Shown here: positions 27,666 through 36,718 of the stretch, in pieces
How the letters are laid out: each line of letters starts with the position of its first letter
How positions within the stretch are numbered: position 1 is the stretch's first letter
Origin: Rhizobium grahamii
GTDB lineage: Bacteria; Pseudomonadota; Alphaproteobacteria; Rhizobiales; Rhizobiaceae
Length of the DNA stretch: 64,000 bases
Direction: 5' to 3'
Assembly: GCF_009498215.1 (NCBI RefSeq)
Contig: NZ_CP043498.1
Location: forward strand, 1,674,001 to 1,738,000
Position numbers and translations under genes: made by a program
The notes under the pieces: generated by a model
What the model saw: the letters and a program-made list of their open reading frames with translations, nothing else
What the model was told of the DNA's origin: nothing
The model's database searches: none

Positions 27666-28097
27666 TCAGGCATTTTCGAGGATGCCGAGTGCTGCCGATC
27701 CGATGTCTGTGTCTCCGGTCCAGTGACCACCGCTCACGCCGATCGCACCGACGACCGCCCCCTCATGCAGGATCGGCTGGCCGCCGCCGAACACGATCAG
27801 ACGCTCGACACCGATCGCCGCGCCAGCGCGCAGAGGTGCGTCGTTCTCAAGGATCTCGAACCATTTGTGCGTCGCGATCCGTGTTGTTGCTGCGGTGAAC
27901 GCCTTGTCGAGAGCGATCTTGACACTGGAAGGATTGGCCGCATCCATCCGGGCGAAGGCGACCAGATATCCACCATCGTCGACAACCGCGATCGATACGT
28001 TCTTTTCGAGTTCCTTGGCCCGCTCCAGGGCGCGCTCGATCATCTTGGCCGCGTACTCGCGGGAGATCTGCGCCTTGCGAACAACTACTTCAGACAT
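27666..28097 (-). CDS. GlcG/HbpS family protein (DUF336)
   Basis: 143 residues: MSEVVVRKAQISREYAAKMI, then VSIAVVDDGGYLVAFARMD, LIVFGGGQPILHEG and GAIGVSGGHWTGDT, all typical of GlcG/HbpS. Biochemistry for this family is poor; members accompany glycolate, diol and sugar-acid oxidation genes. The start is set by AGGCAGGG; the longer frame is not supported. It follows a hydroxyisobutyrate-dehydrogenase-like gene. Confidence 0.85.
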   Translation of the reverse strand: MSEVVVRKAQISREYAAKMIERALERAKELEKNVSIAVVDDGGYLVAFARMDAANPSSVKIALDKAFTAATTRIATHKWFEILENDAPLRAGAAIGVERLIVFGGGQPILHEGAVVGAIGVSGGHWTGDTDIGSAALGILENA

Positions 28098-28137
28098 TGC
28101 CCTGCCTTTCGAATACTGTTTCTTTTGTTCGTGGAGA

Positions 28138-28995
28138 TCAGATTGGCCGCGCGAGGCGTTCCTTGGCGAGCTGTGCGAGAACCTGGCTGCCAACCGCGGT
28201 CGATGGCAGCAGGATCCCCATCTCGCGGCCCAGTGCCACGGCGTTGAAGAGATCCTTGTCGAAGAGCCGGAACAGATCCTCGCTTCCGTTCAGTCGATGC
28301 TCGCGAAGGAGCCGATCGTAGTTGCCCCATGTCTGGGCGACCCAGGAATCCGCCGTGGTGGCAGTCGCGAAGTCAGCGAGCTTCTTCTCGTCGAGCCCCA
28401 TCGCGCCCGCGAGTTTCATGGACTCCATCGCAGCCACCCAGTTGCCGAAGGTCATCATCTGAATGGAAATCTTCGTTGCGGCGCCTGCGCCGAGTTCACC
28501 CATGTGCTCGGATCTGCGCGCCATTGGATCCAGGTAGACCTTCGCACGCTCGAACTCCTCGGCTGCGCCTCCGACCATGAACGCAAGGTCACCCTTACGG
28601 GCGCGAAGATCGCCACCACTGAGCTGGGCATCGACGAGTTGGATGCCACGCTTCTTCGCCTCAGCACCCATCTCCTTCACCGTTGCCGGAAGGATCGTCG
28701 AGTGCAGAACGATCATCGATCCCGGCTTCATGACATCAAGGAGCGCATCCTCGCCAAGCAGGAGGGAACGTGTCTGGGCGTCATTGACGACGGCAACCCC
28801 GATGAGATCGCAGGCGTCGGCCAGTTCCTTGTTCGACGAAGCGAACGAGGCGCCGGCATCCAGAACCTCCTTCGCGGCTTCACGGCGAAGGTCACGGACG
28901 ACGACGTCGAAGCCGCCGCGCAGCAGCGAGAGTACCATCGGCGTGCCGATGTTGCCGATGCCGACGAAACCGGCCTTTTTTACTTGAGCAGTCAT
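28138..28995 (-). CDS. NAD(P)-dependent beta-hydroxyacid dehydrogenase (3-hydroxyisobutyrate dehydrogenase family)
   Basis: 285 residues. The N-terminal Rossmann motif is GFVGIGNIGTPM. The substrate loop STILPATVKEMG and sequence DAQLSGGDLRARKGDLAFMVGG follow. The catalytic Lys is in GAGAATKISIQMM. The family oxidises 3-hydroxyisobutyrate, tartronate semialdehyde or related beta-hydroxyacids. Next to an IlvD-type sugar-acid dehydratase and an aldehyde dehydrogenase it may handle a small hydroxy- or semialdehyde acid. GGAGGAAA precedes MTAQVKK. Confidence 0.88.
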   Translation of the reverse strand: MTAQVKKAGFVGIGNIGTPMVLSLLRGGFDVVVRDLRREAAKEVLDAGASFASSNKELADACDLIGVAVVNDAQTRSLLLGEDALLDVMKPGSMIVLHSTILPATVKEMGAEAKKRGIQLVDAQLSGGDLRARKGDLAFMVGGAAEEFERAKVYLDPMARRSEHMGELGAGAATKISIQMMTFGNWVAAMESMKLAGAMGLDEKKLADFATATTADSWVAQTWGNYDRLLREHRLNGSEDLFRLFDKDLFNAVALGREMGILLPSTAVGSQVLAQLAKERLARPI

Positions 28996-29048
28996 TTCAG
29001 AAATTTCCTCCTTGGTAGCTTGTCGAGCTTCGACCTGTCTAAAGGTCC

Positions 29049-30767
29049 TCAGCAGTGTTCGTGATCGTGTGGAAGCTGTTGCATGAAGTCGAAGTCGCAT
29101 CCGGCGTCAGCCCCGGTGACGTGGTCCGCATAAAGCTTGTCGTAACCCCGGCGCCGGGGCTTAACGTCGTCAGGACGCTGGGCCATGCGCTGCGCAAGCT
29201 CATCGTCGCTTACGAGCAGTTCGATTGATTTGCCTTCGACCGAAAGACGGATTTGATCGCCAGAGCGAACTAGACCGAGCGGTCCGCCAGAGGCCGCGTC
29301 CGGAGTGACGTGAAGAACAATTGTCCCGAACGCCGTACCACTCATCCTGGCGTCGGAAATCCGGACGATGTCCTTGACACCCTGAGCCGCGAGCTTCTTC
29401 GGTATCGGCAGGTAGCCAGCCTCTGGCATTCCGGAGTCGCTGTGCGGGCCAGCGTTCTGCAGGACAAGGAAGTCGTCCGCAGTTACGTCAAGGTCCGGAT
29501 CATCGATGCGGGCAGCGAGGTCCTGGAGCGACGTGAATACGACCGCGCGGCCCGTCTTCTCAAACAACGTCCTGTCTGCCGCAGAGCGCTTGAGGATTGC
29601 ACCCTGTGGGGCGAGATTGCCGAACAGCGCAACCAGGCCTCCTTTTTCTTCCAATGGCTTATCGAGTGGAGCTATCACGTCTCGCCCAACCCAGCCTTCC
29701 GTGGCGTCAAGCCGCTCGCGCAGCGTCTCTCCGGTGATTGTAAGGCAGTCCAGGTGAAGCAGCGGACGCAGTTCGCGAAGTACGGCGCCCATCCCCCCGG
29801 CGGCATGGAAATCTTCCATGTAGTTGGATCCGCTCGGCTTCAGATTGACCAGGACTGGGGTGGTTTCCGAAAGCTCGTTCAGCCTCTTCAGCGACACGGG
29901 AACACCAGCCCGGCCCGCAATCGCGGTCAGATGGATGATGGCGTTCGTCGAGCCACCAAGGGCGAGCAACACCCGGATTGCGTTCTCCAGGGACTCGTTG
30001 GTTATGATCTTGTCGGGCGTCCGGTCCGAGCCGATTAGGGAAACCGCAAGACGACCTGTCTCTTCGGCGGCACGGAGGCGATCCGCGTGAACCGCAGGAA
30101 TGGCGGCGGTGCCGGGCAGCAGCATGCCGAGCGCCTCAGTGATGCACGCCATCGTCGATGCCGTGCCCATAACCGCGCAGGTGCCGGAGGTCGTGGCGAG
30201 ATTGTTCTCGACTTCGTCAATCTGTTGTCTGCCGATATCGCCGGCCCGGAACCGACCCCAGAAACGTCGGCAGTCCGTGCAAGCTCCCAAGCGCTCGCCC
30301 TGATACCTCCCCGTCATCATCGGGCCGCCGACGAGCTGCACCGCCGGAAGGTTGGCGGACAACGCGCCCATGAGCTGGGCAGGCACGGTCTTGTCGCATC
30401 CGCCCATCAGAACAACTGAATCCATGGGCTGGGCCCTGATCATCTCTTCAGTGTCCATGGCCATGAGATTGCGGAAGCGAAGGCTGGTCGGAAACAGAAA
30501 CCCTTCGCCGAGGGAGACCGTCGGAAACTCCAGAGGAAGCGCTCCGGCAGCAAGGACCCCACGCTTCACGGCTTCCAGCAGTTCCGGAAAGTGGCGATGA
30601 CAGTTGTTGAACCCGCTCGGTGTATACGCGATGCCGACCACGGGCTTGTCCAGCAGGGTGCGGGAGATACCCATCGACTGCGCGAATGAGCGCCGGAGAT
30701 ACAGCGAGAAGTCACGGTCGCCGTAGTTTGTAAGGCCGTTTCGCAGGCCGCGTGTCTCGTCAGTCAT
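29049..30767 (-). CDS. IlvD/Edd-family sugar-acid dehydratase
   Basis: 572 residues. Iron-sulfur cluster cysteines are in MGGCDKTVP, GACTDCRRFW and SGTCAVMGTA, the pattern of dihydroxyacid and pentonate dehydratases. It resembles the L-arabinonate/D-xylonate branch (RRSFAQSMGISRTLLDKPVVGIA start) more than IlvD proper. The reaction would be removal of water from an aldonic acid to give a 2-keto-3-deoxy acid. The ATG at MTDETRG is used; a GTG nine bases earlier is too close to the ribosome-binding site. It is flanked by an aldehyde dehydrogenase and a hydroxyacid dehydrogenase, which together form a plausible sugar-acid pathway. Confidence 0.9.
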   Translation of the reverse strand: MTDETRGLRNGLTNYGDRDFSLYLRRSFAQSMGISRTLLDKPVVGIAYTPSGFNNCHRHFPELLEAVKRGVLAAGALPLEFPTVSLGEGFLFPTSLRFRNLMAMDTEEMIRAQPMDSVVLMGGCDKTVPAQLMGALSANLPAVQLVGGPMMTGRYQGERLGACTDCRRFWGRFRAGDIGRQQIDEVENNLATTSGTCAVMGTASTMACITEALGMLLPGTAAIPAVHADRLRAAEETGRLAVSLIGSDRTPDKIITNESLENAIRVLLALGGSTNAIIHLTAIAGRAGVPVSLKRLNELSETTPVLVNLKPSGSNYMEDFHAAGGMGAVLRELRPLLHLDCLTITGETLRERLDATEGWVGRDVIAPLDKPLEEKGGLVALFGNLAPQGAILKRSAADRTLFEKTGRAVVFTSLQDLAARIDDPDLDVTADDFLVLQNAGPHSDSGMPEAGYLPIPKKLAAQGVKDIVRISDARMSGTAFGTIVLHVTPDAASGGPLGLVRSGDQIRLSVEGKSIELLVSDDELAQRMAQRPDDVKPRRRGYDKLYADHVTGADAGCDFDFMQQLPHDHEHC

Positions 30768-30782
30768 TTCAATCACTTCCCG

Positions 30783-32227
30783 TCAGCCATGCTTCGTCTT
30801 GATGTATTTCGCCTCGAGGTAGTCGCGGATACCAAGCATCCCTCCCTCGCGGCCCATGCCACTCTCCTTCACGCCTCCGAAAGGCGCCTCCGCCGTGGCC
30901 AGCAGCATGTCGTTGACCCCCACCATTCCGGTTTCCAGGTCTTCGGCGGCTCGCGTCGACAGTGCGAGGTCCTTCGAGAAGACGTAGCCCGCCAGGCCGA
31001 ACGGCAGACCGTTTGCCCTCTTGATCACCTCGTCGTAGTCGGTGAAGCTCGTAAGCGGCGCGATTGGAGCGAAAGGCTCATCCGTCATGATCTTGGCAGT
31101 GTCCGGCACGTCGCCGAGAACTGTGGGTTCAAAGAAGAACCCTCGATTGAATGCCTGAGGCGGGTTTCCGCCTGCGAGCAGCTTTGCGCCGCGTTCGAGT
31201 GCGTCTCGCACCAGTTCCTTCGCGCCGTCTTGCCCGCGGCGGCTCGCCATTGGTCCCATCGTCACGGCGGCGTCGCGACCGTGTCCCAAAGACAGCGAGC
31301 GTGCAACGTCAGCAAAAGTTTTCGAGAACGGCTCATAGATCGACTGGTGAACGTAGAACCTACTAGGCGAGATGCAGACTTGGCCTGCATTGCGGAATTT
31401 CGCGGCGGCGCACAGTCTCGCAGCCTCGCGGGATCGGCATCCGGAAACACTATGACGGGTGCGTGCCCGCCAAGTTCCATCGACACCTTCTTCATCCCCT
31501 GGGCGGCAAGATGCATCAAGTGCTTTCCTACGGGCACGGACCCCGTCAGCGAGATCTTCCGGACGATCGGCGAACCAATCAGATGCTTCGAGATCGCGGC
31601 GGAGTCGCCAGTCACAAGATTCACCACGCCGGCCGGGACTCCGGCATCCTCGCAGGCCTTGACGATCGCCATCGAACAGCCGGGGGCCTCACTCGCGGGC
31701 TTCAGGATTATTGAGCAGCCTGCCGCGAGAGCCGCAGCAACCTTTCGCGCTGGCAGCAGCGCCGGAAAATTCCAGGCCGAGAACGCTGCTACAACACCGA
31801 CAGGCTGGAAGATCACATTCAGCCGCACACCCTGCTGGCGGCCGTCGAGGCTGTGGCCGTAGACCCTCTTCGCCTCTTCCGCATACCATTCGAACTGATC
31901 GGCGGTCGCATTCCACTCGCCGATCGCTTCCGCTCGGGGCTTGGCCGTCTCCTCGACCATGATTGTCGCGACGGCGTCGATGCGCTCGCGAATGAGGTCG
32001 GAGACCTTGCGCAGACATTTCGACCGTTCCCAAGCGGGCGTTCGGCGCCAGATTTCGAACCCTCTCTCCGCTGCAGCCAGCGCGGCATCAAGATCCTCAG
32101 CAGTCGCGTCCGGAATATGTCCGACGGTCTCTTCCGATGCAGGATCGAACACGGACCGCCCAGCCCCTTCCGGTGAGCCGGACCAGCGTCCATCGATGAA
32201 TAGTCCCAAGTCTCGATACAGGTTCAT
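30783..32227 (-). pseudogene. NAD(P)+-dependent aldehyde dehydrogenase (succinate-semialdehyde type), one frameshift
   Basis: Repaired by adding one base, the gene gives 481 residues, the usual length for this family. N-terminal half: LFIDGRWSGS, PWNFP-like AWNFPALLPARKVA, TGSVPVGKHL and the catalytic Glu in SMELGGHAP. C-terminal half, in another frame: NAGQVCISPSRF with the catalytic Cys, then EPTVLGDVP and GVKESGMGREGG. The break is near 31424-31432. As written, the product lacks the catalytic Cys and would be inactive. It may convert a semialdehyde produced by the neighbouring dehydratase pathway. Confidence 0.88.
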
Positions 32228-32327
32228 TTCCGATATCCACATCCGGGCAAAGCTTCGCCGTCGGCCGGGCATCCACCGCCAGGCCTGGAAAACTCACCTT
32301 GTTGAATTCTCGTGAAGCAGCAGACCT

Positions 32328-34295
32328 TTAGAGGCTTTGCTTCATCCATTTCTCCTGAACGTCGCCAACCCAACTGCCGACGTTCCAACTTCCCCACGCC
32401 CCAAGTCCGGAAAGCGCGTTATCGCCACTGAAGACCGGTACGTGGACGACTGATAGGCCAGGATGGGCGTGCGCCCGATCCAATGCGTCGAGCAATGTTT
32501 CGGCGGTAGTTCCGCCATGTACAGCCAGCACGCCCTTCACCGATCCGGCCATGGCGACGTAGTCGACCTCGACGGAGTCGTTGGTCTTGAAATCGATGCC
32601 GTACTGAGCGTGCTGCAAGCTGCTGATCGCAGCCATCCTTCGGTTGTCAAAGATGACCAGCATCCCTTTCACACCATGTTCCACGGCATCGATCAGAACC
32701 TGGGGATTCATCATGAAGGAGCCGTCACCGCTGAATGCGATCGAGTAACGGGGAGTCTCCGCGATCCCCGATGCCAACAGGGCGCTGGCGGCAAATCCCA
32801 TGAACGATGCGCCAGTTTCGGTGTAGGTATCGCCGCTGGTGTCGTCCTCGACGATCTGGAACCCGTTGGCCTGGACGTCGCCCGCGTCGAAGAACTTCGC
32901 GGCGTCGATATGCTTTGCGAAATCGCAGACCATCTTGATCGCAGCCGGCTGCGTTAGAACATCGACTTTCCAGACCCTGTCGACCATATCCCGTGCGGCA
33001 TAGCGCTGCGAACGATAGTCCAGCCATTCGCCCTTTTTGCGCGCGCAGGCCTGCAGCCATTCAGCTTTTGCTTCGTTGCCTTCGCTGAGAGCCTCCAGCG
33101 CGTCAACCAAGCGATCGACCACCGCCCGGATATCTCCCGTGAGTGGAACCGTCCGATTGTAGTGAAGTGCGTTCGCCACGTCGCCGTTGACATTGATAAC
33201 CTGCTGAACACGCGGATATCCGATCCCCGAGCAATCCGCCTGGCAGACAGAACGCGACCCGACCGATATCAGCAGGTCGGCTTCTGACATGGCAAAGTTG
33301 CCACTGATGGAGCCCTTGGATCCGCCGACATGCATATTGCGAGGATCGTCATCTCGGAGAACTCCGGTAGAACCGGGCGACAGAACGACAACGGCCCCGG
33401 CCGCCTGGGCCAGTCTGCGGATGGCATCGTCGGTTCCACGCGCCCCGCCGCCCGCCTTGATGACAACCTTGCTGGCCTGCGAGATCAGCTTGGCAGCCTC
33501 TGCGTAGGGCGATGCCTGCGACGGAGCGACAATCGGCAACTCGGGCTTTTCCGGCATCGCGGAGATGTTGAATCTGGCAACCATCGGCTGAACGTTGATT
33601 GGCGCGAGAAGGTAGAACGGTCCTGCCCGATATGGGTGGTGGACACAGACGGACCCACGGCGGAGCGCCTCCCTCAGCGCCTGTGGAGTGTGAAGGACAT
33701 AGGAGCGCCCCATCAACGCAGTGATGTTGCCGAATATGCCCTGCTCGTCCTTCGGAACCTGCTGCATATTATAGCCCTCGCCGAAGGTCGTTTCGTCGCC
33801 GTAGATATGGTAGACGCCGAGACCGTTCGATGCCGCGGCAAGGGATCCGGCCATCGCCTGCAATGCGCCGGGACCGATCGACGTGACAACGGCAGCGATC
33901 TCGCCGTACTGCCAGCGAAGCGCCGTCGCCGCATGCGCCATGGCAACCTCGTTGCGGAAGTTGTACGTGCGTGTCACGCCTTCTTCCTCATAGACCCGCA
34001 GCACTTCGGCGAGATCCGTCGATCCATGACCGAAGATGGCCAAATACTTGCGGACACCCTGCCGCAGAAGACCTAGCACCATCGCTTCCGAAAGTGTCAG
34101 ATCGAGAATCTCTGGAAGCATGCCGCTGACGAGCGCCTGGTTGATCCCGCCACACTTGGCGATGGTCCGTGCTCTTGCCCGAACGTCGGGGTAGAAGTCT
34201 TGCTGCTGCTGGCTCAATTCGTGACCCCGTGATTGAGATTGAAATGCCTTGCCCATTATGGACGGGTGCAACGTCGATCCGTGCTGATCAGTCAT
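32328..34295 (-). CDS. thiamine diphosphate-dependent enzyme, IolD paralogue
   Basis: 655 residues of the acetolactate-synthase/IolD superfamily. The N-terminal domain carries NEVAMAHAATA with the catalytic Glu. The middle domain has VVLSPGSTG, and the C-terminal ThDP motif begins SGDGSFMMNPQVLIDAVEHG and ends near FDNRRM. The order is that of IolD (Gly-Asp-Gly then Asn-Asn-like), but the protein is longer and clearly diverged from the true IolD at 36719. It might cleave or hydrolyse a cyclic dione other than the inositol-derived trihydroxycyclohexanedione. Its start overlaps the end of the IclR gene by 8 bases, a sign of linked translation. Confidence 0.85.
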   Translation of the reverse strand: MTDQHGSTLHPSIMGKAFQSQSRGHELSQQQQDFYPDVRARARTIAKCGGINQALVSGMLPEILDLTLSEAMVLGLLRQGVRKYLAIFGHGSTDLAEVLRVYEEEGVTRTYNFRNEVAMAHAATALRWQYGEIAAVVTSIGPGALQAMAGSLAAASNGLGVYHIYGDETTFGEGYNMQQVPKDEQGIFGNITALMGRSYVLHTPQALREALRRGSVCVHHPYRAGPFYLLAPINVQPMVARFNISAMPEKPELPIVAPSQASPYAEAAKLISQASKVVIKAGGGARGTDDAIRRLAQAAGAVVVLSPGSTGVLRDDDPRNMHVGGSKGSISGNFAMSEADLLISVGSRSVCQADCSGIGYPRVQQVINVNGDVANALHYNRTVPLTGDIRAVVDRLVDALEALSEGNEAKAEWLQACARKKGEWLDYRSQRYAARDMVDRVWKVDVLTQPAAIKMVCDFAKHIDAAKFFDAGDVQANGFQIVEDDTSGDTYTETGASFMGFAASALLASGIAETPRYSIAFSGDGSFMMNPQVLIDAVEHGVKGMLVIFDNRRMAAISSLQHAQYGIDFKTNDSVEVDYVAMAGSVKGVLAVHGGTTAETLLDALDRAHAHPGLSVVHVPVFSGDNALSGLGAWGSWNVGSWVGDVQEKWMKQSL

Positions 34296-35109
34296 TATGC
34301 GCTCCGTTGAATAGCGAAAGCGCCTGTGCGGCGGCCATGACCTCGTCTCGAATTAATCCTAGATGCTCCTCATCGGCACGCATGATGGGGGTCGAGGCGC
34401 TGAGCGACGCTACCGCCTTGCCGCCGGAAACAATCGCAGCCCCGATGCAGACGACGTGCGGCTGAAACTCTTCATGGTCGATCGAGAAGCCGACCTTTCT
34501 GACGTTCTCGAGATCCGCGAACAACGCCTGCGCATCGACAATGGTTTTCGGGGTGAACGAACGCATTCCCTTTGCCGCCAAGACACGGTTGACCTCTGTC
34601 TCCGACATCCAGGCGAGTAGCGCCTTCCCGGTCGCGGTCGCGTGCGCTGCGGCCGACTTGCCGATCATCCCGGAATCAACCCGGACGGCGTGACGCGCAT
34701 CACGCTTGACGAGCGTAACCAGATCGTCTCCCTGCATCATCGCGAGGTGAACCGTCTCACCTGTGACTTCGTTGATCCGATCGATCCACGGCTCAGCCCG
34801 ACGAAGAAGGTCATCCTCGCTGTTGAAGCTGCTGGCGATCACCTTTACCTGCGGACCGAGCGCATAAGCTCCCCGACCCTCAGCGCGAACCACATAGTTC
34901 CGCTTGCTGAGCGTGTTTATCAGGTGATGGCAAGTAGAAACATTAAGTCCCGATGTAGAGCTTATGTTGTTCAGAGTTTCTACGCCGCCAGCGGCAGCAA
35001 TAATGTCGAGTATCATCAGCGCCCTGTCGACAGACTGGACAATTGTTCCTGCGGAATCGTCGGATGTACTCCGAGACTTCGCCTCTCCCAAAACCGAATT
35101 CGTTTGCAC
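34288..35109 (-). CDS. IclR-family transcriptional regulator
   Basis: 273 residues. The N-terminal winged helix is SVDRALMILDIIAAAGG and SGLNVSTCHHLINTLSKRNYV. The C-terminal effector domain has GKSAAAHATATGKALLAW, typical of IclR proteins. A GTG start is used, with GAGGA 7 bases upstream. It overlaps the ThDP-enzyme gene it precedes, so it probably controls the 23880-34295 gene set. A long inverted repeat lies about 60 bases before its start. Confidence 0.92.
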   Translation of the reverse strand: MQTNSVLGEAKSRSTSDDSAGTIVQSVDRALMILDIIAAAGGVETLNNISSTSGLNVSTCHHLINTLSKRNYVVRAEGRGAYALGPQVKVIASSFNSEDDLLRRAEPWIDRINEVTGETVHLAMMQGDDLVTLVKRDARHAVRVDSGMIGKSAAAHATATGKALLAWMSETEVNRVLAAKGMRSFTPKTIVDAQALFADLENVRKVGFSIDHEEFQPHVVCIGAAIVSGGKAVASLSASTPIMRADEEHLGLIRDEVMAAAQALSLFNGAHND

Positions 35110-35168
35110 GATTTTTCCTCACCAATTTGAGGCGAGGTTACACGCCAAATTCGCATGGTCAAGGCATT

Positions 35169-35202
35169 TTTCACAATATAAAATCGATTTCATATCGTGA
35201 AA
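35169..35202. promoter_or_regulatory. candidate IclR operator
   Basis: Imperfect inverted repeat TTTCACAATAT ... ATATCGTGAAA (10 of 11 positions pair) with a 12-base AT-rich spacer, 60 bases upstream of the IclR start codon. Size and AT-richness fit an autoregulatory IclR-type site. The rest of the 360-base gap (35110-35469) shows no gene. Confidence 0.6.
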
Positions 35203-35469
35203 TTTAAACCGTTTTACGCGGCTTTCATTGCTCGCATTGCGGACTTTAATGACAGGAAACTAACCCAGTAGTTGTTTGCTCGATTCCGGGGTCGTGAAGG
35301 TTTCTGAACTTCCCCGACTACTGTCGATCCAGCGAGACGGCGTGATCCAGTCGCGTGACGCCTCTTCATCCTTCTTCCTCGCAGAGGCAAATATGTCCCT
35401 GCGCGCGAGTAGCGAGCCAAGATGCTACTCAATCAATCAGGGACGCGGTGTTCCCGTCGTGGCGGCGGT

Positions 35470-35880
35470 CTACTGACCGTGCCGATGCGATGCGAGCTCG
35501 CCCGTGACGAACTGCGCGCGGCCGAGACCGAAGGACCAGTCTTCGTCCGTGTTCTCGACCATCGAGATCATGACATCCGACGACCCGATGCCGCACCGCT
35601 CGGAAAGCTCACGACACAGGCCCTCATAGAAATCGATTTTCTCGGCCCGTGAACGCGGACGGGTGACAACCTCAATCATCACGAATTTGTCCGTTCTCGG
35701 AATGTCGAGACCGGTATCAAGAGCGCGCATGTGCGTTCGTTCGTGTTCAGTCAGAATCTGGTACAGATCCCTCTCCGGAACCTTGAACGCCCGCACCATC
35801 GCGTCGTGAATGGCCTCGAGAAGTTCTTCGATTTCCGTATTGGTCCGCCCTTTGAGGACATGGATTTTCATCAGGGGCAT
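35470..35880 (-). CDS. tautomerase-family protein
   Basis: 136 residues, 4-oxalocrotonate-tautomerase/MIF-like fold. The N-terminal MPLMKIHVLKGRT provides the catalytic Pro that becomes residue 1 after Met removal, followed by the helix EELLEAIHDAMVRAF. It is longer than the ~62-residue 4-OT and fits the trimeric ~130-residue group. Such enzymes move enol/keto double bonds, which suits a step on keto-inositol or deoxy-keto-gluconate intermediates. It follows iolB by 22 bases and ends the iolC-iolD-iolB run. Confidence 0.85.
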   Translation of the reverse strand: MPLMKIHVLKGRTNTEIEELLEAIHDAMVRAFKVPERDLYQILTEHERTHMRALDTGLDIPRTDKFVMIEVVTRPRSRAEKIDFYEGLCRELSERCGIGSSDVMISMVENTDEDWSFGLGRAQFVTGELASHRHGQ

Positions 35881-35902
35881 TTCGTCTCTCCCAGCTTGCG
35901 TG

Positions 35903-36709
35903 TCATGCGTCCCGCTTCATGATCCACTCCACTTCCGGAGCAGCTACGAAGCGCCATTTTCTCAGTGGCCCCGCCATCACGTTCAGGTAGTACATTTCGA
36001 ACCCATACGGGGCTCCGCAGGGATGGTGCCCGCGAGGAACGAGCACAACATCGCCATCGGCGACGGCCATGGTCTCGTCGAGCTGACCATCGTCGGTATA
36101 GACGCGCTGTATCCCAAATCCTTCCGCAGGATTCAGCCGGTGATAGTAGGTTTCCTCCAGATAGGTGATCCGTGGAAAGTCATCCTCGTCATGGCGGTGC
36201 GAGGGATAACTCGACCAATGGCCTGCGGGAGTGAACACCTCGGTTACGAGCAGCGAGTCGCAGTAGTCCTCGTTCTCCATGGCGATGTTGTTCACATACC
36301 GCGTATTGGTGCCCTTACCCCGCTCTGCAAGCGAGATCCCGTCCGGACCAATGCGGCGGGCGGGATGCCCGCGCCTTCCCGGGGCCGAGCAGACAGCAAT
36401 GACGCAGTCGGTCGCGGCAACAGCTTCCCAGGAGCTGGCGTTGGGGACATAAAGGCAATGCGGCGGTGTCTTCTCGAAGACGCTCATGCGTTCGCCGAGC
36501 ACGCCCCAGTTCTTCTCCGCAGCAACGAACGATGCCTTCCCTTCCACCATGACCAGGATGACCTCGCGATCCCCGGTTTCCTCCGAAATCCGTTCGCCCT
36601 CGCGGATGCGGTAGAGCGAGAACCCCACAAAGCGCCAACCAGCGGACTGCGGCGTGATCTCGTGCACCTTCCCATGGCTTCCGAATGCCTTCCTTTGAAG
36701 ATGTGACAT
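35903..36709 (-). CDS. iolB: 5-deoxy-glucuronate isomerase IolB
   Basis: 268 residues of the IolB cupin family. The metal-site segment is YPSHRHDEDDFPRITYLEETYYHR (His, His, Glu in order), with the downstream GHHPCGAPYGFEMYYLN motif that is characteristic of IolB. The enzyme converts 5-deoxy-D-glucuronate to 2-deoxy-5-keto-D-gluconate, the step after IolD and before IolC. The ATG start is used. It sits directly behind iolD (9 bases apart). Confidence 0.95.
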   Translation of the reverse strand: MSHLQRKAFGSHGKVHEITPQSAGWRFVGFSLYRIREGERISEETGDREVILVMVEGKASFVAAEKNWGVLGERMSVFEKTPPHCLYVPNASSWEAVAATDCVIAVCSAPGRRGHPARRIGPDGISLAERGKGTNTRYVNNIAMENEDYCDSLLVTEVFTPAGHWSSYPSHRHDEDDFPRITYLEETYYHRLNPAEGFGIQRVYTDDGQLDETMAVADGDVVLVPRGHHPCGAPYGFEMYYLNVMAGPLRKWRFVAAPEVEWIMKRDA

Positions 36710-36718
36710 GTCAGATCC

